Origin: an uncultured Duganella sp.
Lineage (GTDB): Bacteria > Pseudomonadota > Gammaproteobacteria > Burkholderiales > Burkholderiaceae
Reading direction: 5' to 3'
DNA length: 24,142 bases
Assembly (NCBI GenBank): GCA_946482335.1
Contig: CAMLRG010000076.1
Coordinates: 1-24,142 of the forward strand
Part shown: positions 20,712 to 24,142 of the stretch, in pieces
How positions within the stretch are numbered: the stretch's first letter is position 1
Layout: every line of letters begins with the position of its first letter
Made by a program: the position numbers and the translations under genes
The notes under the pieces: model-generated
Databases searched by the model: none
What the model saw: the letters and a program-made list of their open reading frames with translations, nothing else
Told to the model about the DNA's origin: nothing

Positions 20712-22735
20712 CGACGCGCCGCCGCTCCCTGCCGCAAAAGCTGCTTGGCGTGGTCATGCTGGTGACGCTGGCGGCCCTGCTGGTCTCGCTCGGCACCATC
20801 GTGGCCTACGATTTGCGGGCCTACCACCAGTCGCTGACCTCGGACATGACGACCCAGGCCGAGCTGCTCGGGCATATGAGTGCGCCGGCCCTGACCTTTG
20901 ACGACCCGCGCCTGGCCAAGGAAAACCTGGCCCTGCTGCGCCTGCGTTCGACGGTCAATGCCGGCGCCATTTACAATGCGCGCGGCCAGTTGTTCGCCAC
21001 CTATGTGTCGCCGGGCCGCGCGGTCGACGTGCCGCGCACGGCGCAAGCCGACGGCGTCGCTTTCGCCGACGGCAAGATGACGCTGTTCCGGCGCATCCTT
21101 GACAATGGCGAATTGCTGGGTACCGTCTACCTGCAGGCCGATTACGAAATCCTGGGCCGCTTCGGCGACTACATGATCATCGCGGTGCTCGCCACCTTGC
21201 TGGCGATGGGCATTGCCTACCTGCTGATGCGGCCGCTGAACAAAGTGGTGACGCAACCGGTGCTGGCGATTGCGGACGTGGCGCGCGAAGTGGTGGCCAC
21301 CGGCGACTATTCGCGCCGCGCGGCCGGCACCAGCAATGACGAAGTGGCCGAGCTGGCCGATTCGTTCAACAAGATGCTGAGCGTGATCGAAAGCCGCACG
21401 CGCGAACTGGAAACGTCGAATAGCGAAATTGCGCGCGAGGCCGAGCAGCGCAGCGAGGCCCAGCAGGAAGTGATGCGCCTGAACGCGGAATTGGAACAGC
21501 GCGTGCACGAGCGCACGCTGCAGCTGGAACAGGCCAACAGCGAGCTGGCCCTGGCGATGGAGGAGGCCAAGAGCGCCAACCAGGCCAAATCGGCGTTCCT
21601 GTCGTCCATGAGCCATGAGCTGCGCACCCCGCTGAATGCCATCCTCGGCTTTGCCCAAATCCTCACCTCGGAAAAACTGCCCTCCACCCTGCAGCAAAAG
21701 CGCGACTTCGCCAACCATATCCTCAAGTCGGGCCGCCACCTGCTGACCCTGATCAATGAAATCCTGGACCTGGCCAAGATCGAGTCGGGCGCGGTGGCGC
21801 TGTCGCTGGAACCGGTGGCGCTCAACGAAATCCTGCAGGAATGCGAGAGCATGGTGGCACCGCTGGCGGGCGACCGCGGCATCCGCCTGCTGTTCCCCAG
21901 CGGCTGCACCGCCAACGTCACGGCCGACCGCACGCGGCTGAAGCAGATCCTGCTCAATCTGCTGTCCAACGCCATCAAGTACAACCGCGACGCCGGCGCC
22001 GTGGTGGTCGACTGCAGCCCGAGCGGGCCGAACCTGGTGCGCATTTCGGTACAGGATACCGGCATGGGCTTGCGGCCGGAGCAGATCAAGCAATTGTTCC
22101 AGCCCTTCAACCGCCTGGGGCAGGAAAGCAGCGCGGAAGAGGGCACCGGCATTGGCCTGGTGGTGACCAAGCGCCTGGTCGAGCTGATGGGCGGCACGAT
22201 CGGCGTCACCAGCAGCCAGGGCGTGGGCAGCATGTTCTGGATCGAGCTGCAATCGACCGAACCGGTGCCGTCGCGGGTGGACGCGCATGCCGAACGTCCG
22301 GGCGAACACCATCGGCACCAGGCCGGCGAGCCGGCCACCGTGCTGTACGTGGAAGACAACCCGGCCAACCTGAAACTGGTGGAAGAGATCATCAGTTTCC
22401 GTCCCGACTTGAAACTGATCTCGGCGCCGGACGGCCACCTCGGCCTCGAGCTGGCGCGCGCCCACCAGCCGGACATCATCCTGATGGACATCAACCTGCC
22501 GGGCCTGAACGGCATCGAAGCCGTCAAGCTGCTGGCCAACGACCCGCGCACCGCGCACATCCCGGTCATCGCCCTGACCGCCAACGCCATGCCACGCGAT
22601 GTGGAAAAAGGCTTGGCGGCAGGCTTCTTCCGCTACCTGATCAAGCCGATCAACATCGACGAGTTCACGGAAGCGATCAACAGCACCATGGCCTTCCTGG
22701 CGCGCAGGGAGGAGGAAGGGAGTACGTCCAAGTGA
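20708..22735 (+). CDS. CHASE8-type hybrid sensor histidine kinase
   Basis: A 675-residue inner-membrane kinase. TM1 is at about 11-34. A periplasmic CHASE8-like sensor spans about 35-150 (DLRAYHQSLTSDMTTQAELLG, SAPALTFDDPRLAKENLALL), TM2 is at about 154-175 and HAMP at about 176-228. A coiled coil (230-295) is followed by HisKA with phosphoacceptor H303 (SSMSHELRTPLNAILGFAQIL). HATPase has N421, DTGMGL (450-455) and GTGIGL (479-484). A C-terminal receiver carries D594 (ILMDINLPG) and K646. The sensor is the kind found on YfiN, the partner of YfiR, but here drives a kinase instead of a GGDEF domain. ATG 20708 overlaps the YfiR stop, and the stop overlaps the next start (GTGA), so the three genes form one translationally coupled unit. 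Confidence 0.93.
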   Translation: MTTRRRSLPQKLLGVVMLVTLAALLVSLGTIVAYDLRAYHQSLTSDMTTQAELLGHMSAPALTFDDPRLAKENLALLRLRSTVNAGAIYNARGQLFATYVSPGRAVDVPRTAQADGVAFADGKMTLFRRILDNGELLGTVYLQADYEILGRFGDYMIIAVLATLLAMGIAYLLMRPLNKVVTQPVLAIADVAREVVATGDYSRRAAGTSNDEVAELADSFNKMLSVIESRTRELETSNSEIAREAEQRSEAQQEVMRLNAELEQRVHERTLQLEQANSELALAMEEAKSANQAKSAFLSSMSHELRTPLNAILGFAQILTSEKLPSTLQQKRDFANHILKSGRHLLTLINEILDLAKIESGAVALSLEPVALNEILQECESMVAPLAGDRGIRLLFPSGCTANVTADRTRLKQILLNLLSNAIKYNRDAGAVVVDCSPSGPNLVRISVQDTGMGLRPEQIKQLFQPFNRLGQESSAEEGTGIGLVVTKRLVELMGGTIGVTSSQGVGSMFWIELQSTEPVPSRVDAHAERPGEHHRHQAGEPATVLYVEDNPANLKLVEEIISFRPDLKLISAPDGHLGLELARAHQPDIILMDINLPGLNGIEAVKLLANDPRTAHIPVIALTANAMPRDVEKGLAAGFFRYLIKPINIDEFTEAINSTMAFLARREEEGSTSK

Positions 22736-24142
22736 TCAGCCGCGACGATATCCTGAACGCCAATATCCTGATTGTGGATGACCAGCCGGTCAATGTGCAA
22801 CTGCTGGAATACCTGCTGCAAACCAGCGGTTATGTGCAAGTCAGTTCCACCACCGACCCGCGCGTGGTGGCGCCCTGGCATGAAGAGCACCACTACGACT
22901 TGATCATCCTCGACCTGCACATGCCGGGCATGAGCGGCTTCGACGTGATGGAAGCGCTCAAGCCATTGGAGCCCGATGGCTACCTGCCGGTGCTGGTGGT
23001 GACGGCGCAGCCCGACCAGAAGCTGGCCGCGCTTGACGCGGGCGCGCGCGACTTCGTCAGCAAGCCCTTCGACCCGGTCGAGGTGCTCACCCGCATCAAC
23101 AATATGCTGGAAGTGCGGCTGCTGCACCAGCAGGCACGCGACTACAACGAAGTGCTGGAACAAACCGTGCGCGCCCGCACCGCCGACCTGCAACGCTTCC
23201 GCAGCGCGATGGATGCCACGGCGGACGCCATCTTCCTGATCGACACCAATGCGCTGACCCTGGTCGACGTCAACGAGGGCGCCTGCCGCATGCTGGGCCA
23301 TCCGCGCCAGCAACTGCTGGCGCTGGAACCGGCGCGCCTCGGCCTTGGCGGGCGCGAAGCCCTGGCGGCGCAGGCCGAACGCGCCGGCGCGGCGGCCGCG
23401 GCGCCGCACCGCGCCCCGGAACTGACCGAAATCGAACTGCTGCGCAGCGACGGCGCGGCGGTGCCGGTGGAAGCGTATTGGCTGCTGCAAAGCCAGGGCG
23501 AGTCGGCGCACCGCACCCTGATCTGCGTGGCGCGCGACATCACCGAGCGCCGCCTGGCGGAGGAGCGCTTGCGCCACATGGCCCATTACGACCGCCTGAC
23601 CGGCCTGCCCAACCGCACCCTGTTCTTCCAGACCCTGGGCGAATCGATCGAGCTGGCGCAGGACAAGGAATGGCGCATCGTGGTGCTGTTCATCGGCCTG
23701 GACCGCTTCCGCAAGGTCAACGATTCCATGGGCGCGGCGATGGGCGACCAGCTGCTGCACGAATTCAGCAACCGCCTGGTGCAATGCGTGCGCCTGCGCG
23801 ATACGGTGGGGCGGCTGGGCGGCGACGAGTTCGCCCTGATCCTGACCATGACGCGCGACCAGCAGGATGCGGTGCTGGTGGCCAACGAGGTGCGCGAAGC
23901 GCTGCGCCTGCCGTTCGACCTCGACGACCACCAGGCCACGCTGACGGCATCGATCGGCATCGCCATGTACCCGGACGACGCCAACGATCCCGAGACGCTG
24001 GTCAAGTACGCCAACACCGCCATGGAGCGCGCCAAGGAAGCCGGCGGCGACGGTTACCGCTTCTTCACCGCGGGCATGAACGTGCAAGTGCTGGCGCGGC
24101 TGGACCTGGAAATGGCGCTGCGCCGCGCGCTGGACAACAACG
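22732..24142 (+). CDS. REC-PAS-GGDEF-(EAL) response regulator, cut by right edge
   Basis: The first 470 residues of a cyclic-di-GMP type regulator. A receiver domain (about 11-125) has phosphoacceptor D61 (LIILDLHMPG) and K111. A helical linker leads to a PAS domain (about 155-275, ending RDITERRLAEERL). A GGDEF domain follows (about 285-447) with the motif at 363-367 and an intact inhibitory site RLRD (354-357). The final residues, LDLEMALRRALDNN, look like the entry to an EAL phosphodiesterase domain beyond the window. In the GGDEF domain the first metal-binding Asp is Gly322 (FIGLDRF instead of FIDLDRF) and the usual Lys is Arg327, so cyclase activity is doubtful. GTG 22732 overlaps the kinase stop and has GGAGG about 20 bases upstream; coupling probably drives initiation. 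It is the likely phosphate acceptor for the upstream hybrid kinase. Confidence 0.9.
   Translation, partial: MISRDDILNANILIVDDQPVNVQLLEYLLQTSGYVQVSSTTDPRVVAPWHEEHHYDLIILDLHMPGMSGFDVMEALKPLEPDGYLPVLVVTAQPDQKLAALDAGARDFVSKPFDPVEVLTRINNMLEVRLLHQQARDYNEVLEQTVRARTADLQRFRSAMDATADAIFLIDTNALTLVDVNEGACRMLGHPRQQLLALEPARLGLGGREALAAQAERAGAAAAAPHRAPELTEIELLRSDGAAVPVEAYWLLQSQGESAHRTLICVARDITERRLAEERLRHMAHYDRLTGLPNRTLFFQTLGESIELAQDKEWRIVVLFIGLDRFRKVNDSMGAAMGDQLLHEFSNRLVQCVRLRDTVGRLGGDEFALILTMTRDQQDAVLVANEVREALRLPFDLDDHQATLTASIGIAMYPDDANDPETLVKYANTAMERAKEAGGDGYRFFTAGMNVQVLARLDLEMALRRALDNN

Noticed and set aside
20684..22558. A 624-codon open frame on the minus strand over the hybrid kinase
   Set aside because: Antisense shadow: the opposite strand carries intact HisKA, HATPase and receiver motifs, while this frame has no recognisable motif.

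Overview
The window is GC-rich (roughly 60-65 %), densely coding chromosomal DNA from a betaproteobacterium, most likely an Oxalobacteraceae member near Massilia, Duganella or Janthinobacterium. This rests on the type of the glutaryl-CoA dehydrogenase, the betaproteobacterial porin, the C4-dicarboxylate-type regulators, and short intergenic palindromes built on GGGGTCAG / GTGTCAGGCA motifs. The genus is inferred from remembered protein flavour, not from a search. I see no tRNA, rRNA, CRISPR array, insertion sequence or phage gene.

Layout. 1-967 (minus): flavin reductase-family protein followed by the N-terminal part of glutaryl-CoA dehydrogenase, which runs off the left edge. 1119-1643 (plus): msrA, convergent with a tight six-gene minus-strand run (6104 to 1640). 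That run holds a hemerythrin-PdxH fusion, cyclopropane fatty acid synthase, a GFA-domain protein, a secreted protein of unknown function, a second GFA protein and a TfoX N-terminal-domain protein. 6167-7558: tcdA (plus) and thpR (minus), convergent, both ending inside one perfect 12-bp-arm palindrome. 7593-8129 (plus): exported FKBP-type prolyl isomerase.

8158-13691 (minus): a dicarboxylate-type uptake unit, read as symporter, porin, sensor kinase (DctB type), sigma-54 response regulator (DctD type). It has a good candidate -24/-12 promoter in front of the symporter and an intrinsic terminator after the regulator. 13888-15245 (minus): a zinc-type ArsR repressor overlapping a histidine-rich CDF metal exporter, with a TGAA-N6-TTCA operator. 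15285-15380: a large imperfect inverted repeat. 15398-17475 (minus): secreted metallophosphoesterase, a ParA/TraL-like ATPase and a TraM-like membrane protein, contiguous and without any other conjugation gene. 17494-19467 (plus): a divergent UvrD-like SF1 helicase, convergent with a CinA/PncC amidase. 20148-24142 (plus): YfiR-like periplasmic protein, CHASE8-type hybrid histidine kinase and a REC-PAS-GGDEF-(EAL) protein. These three overlap by 4 bp at each junction, and the last is cut by the right edge.

Best candidates for something undescribed: (1) the hemerythrin-pyridoxamine phosphate oxidase fusion; (2) the metallophosphoesterase / TraL-like / TraM-like operon; (3) the YfiR-linked phosphorelay, where the sensor normally fused to a diguanylate cyclase sits on a hybrid kinase and the downstream GGDEF domain has lost its metal-binding Asp. 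All functional statements come from reading motifs; no database search was run.
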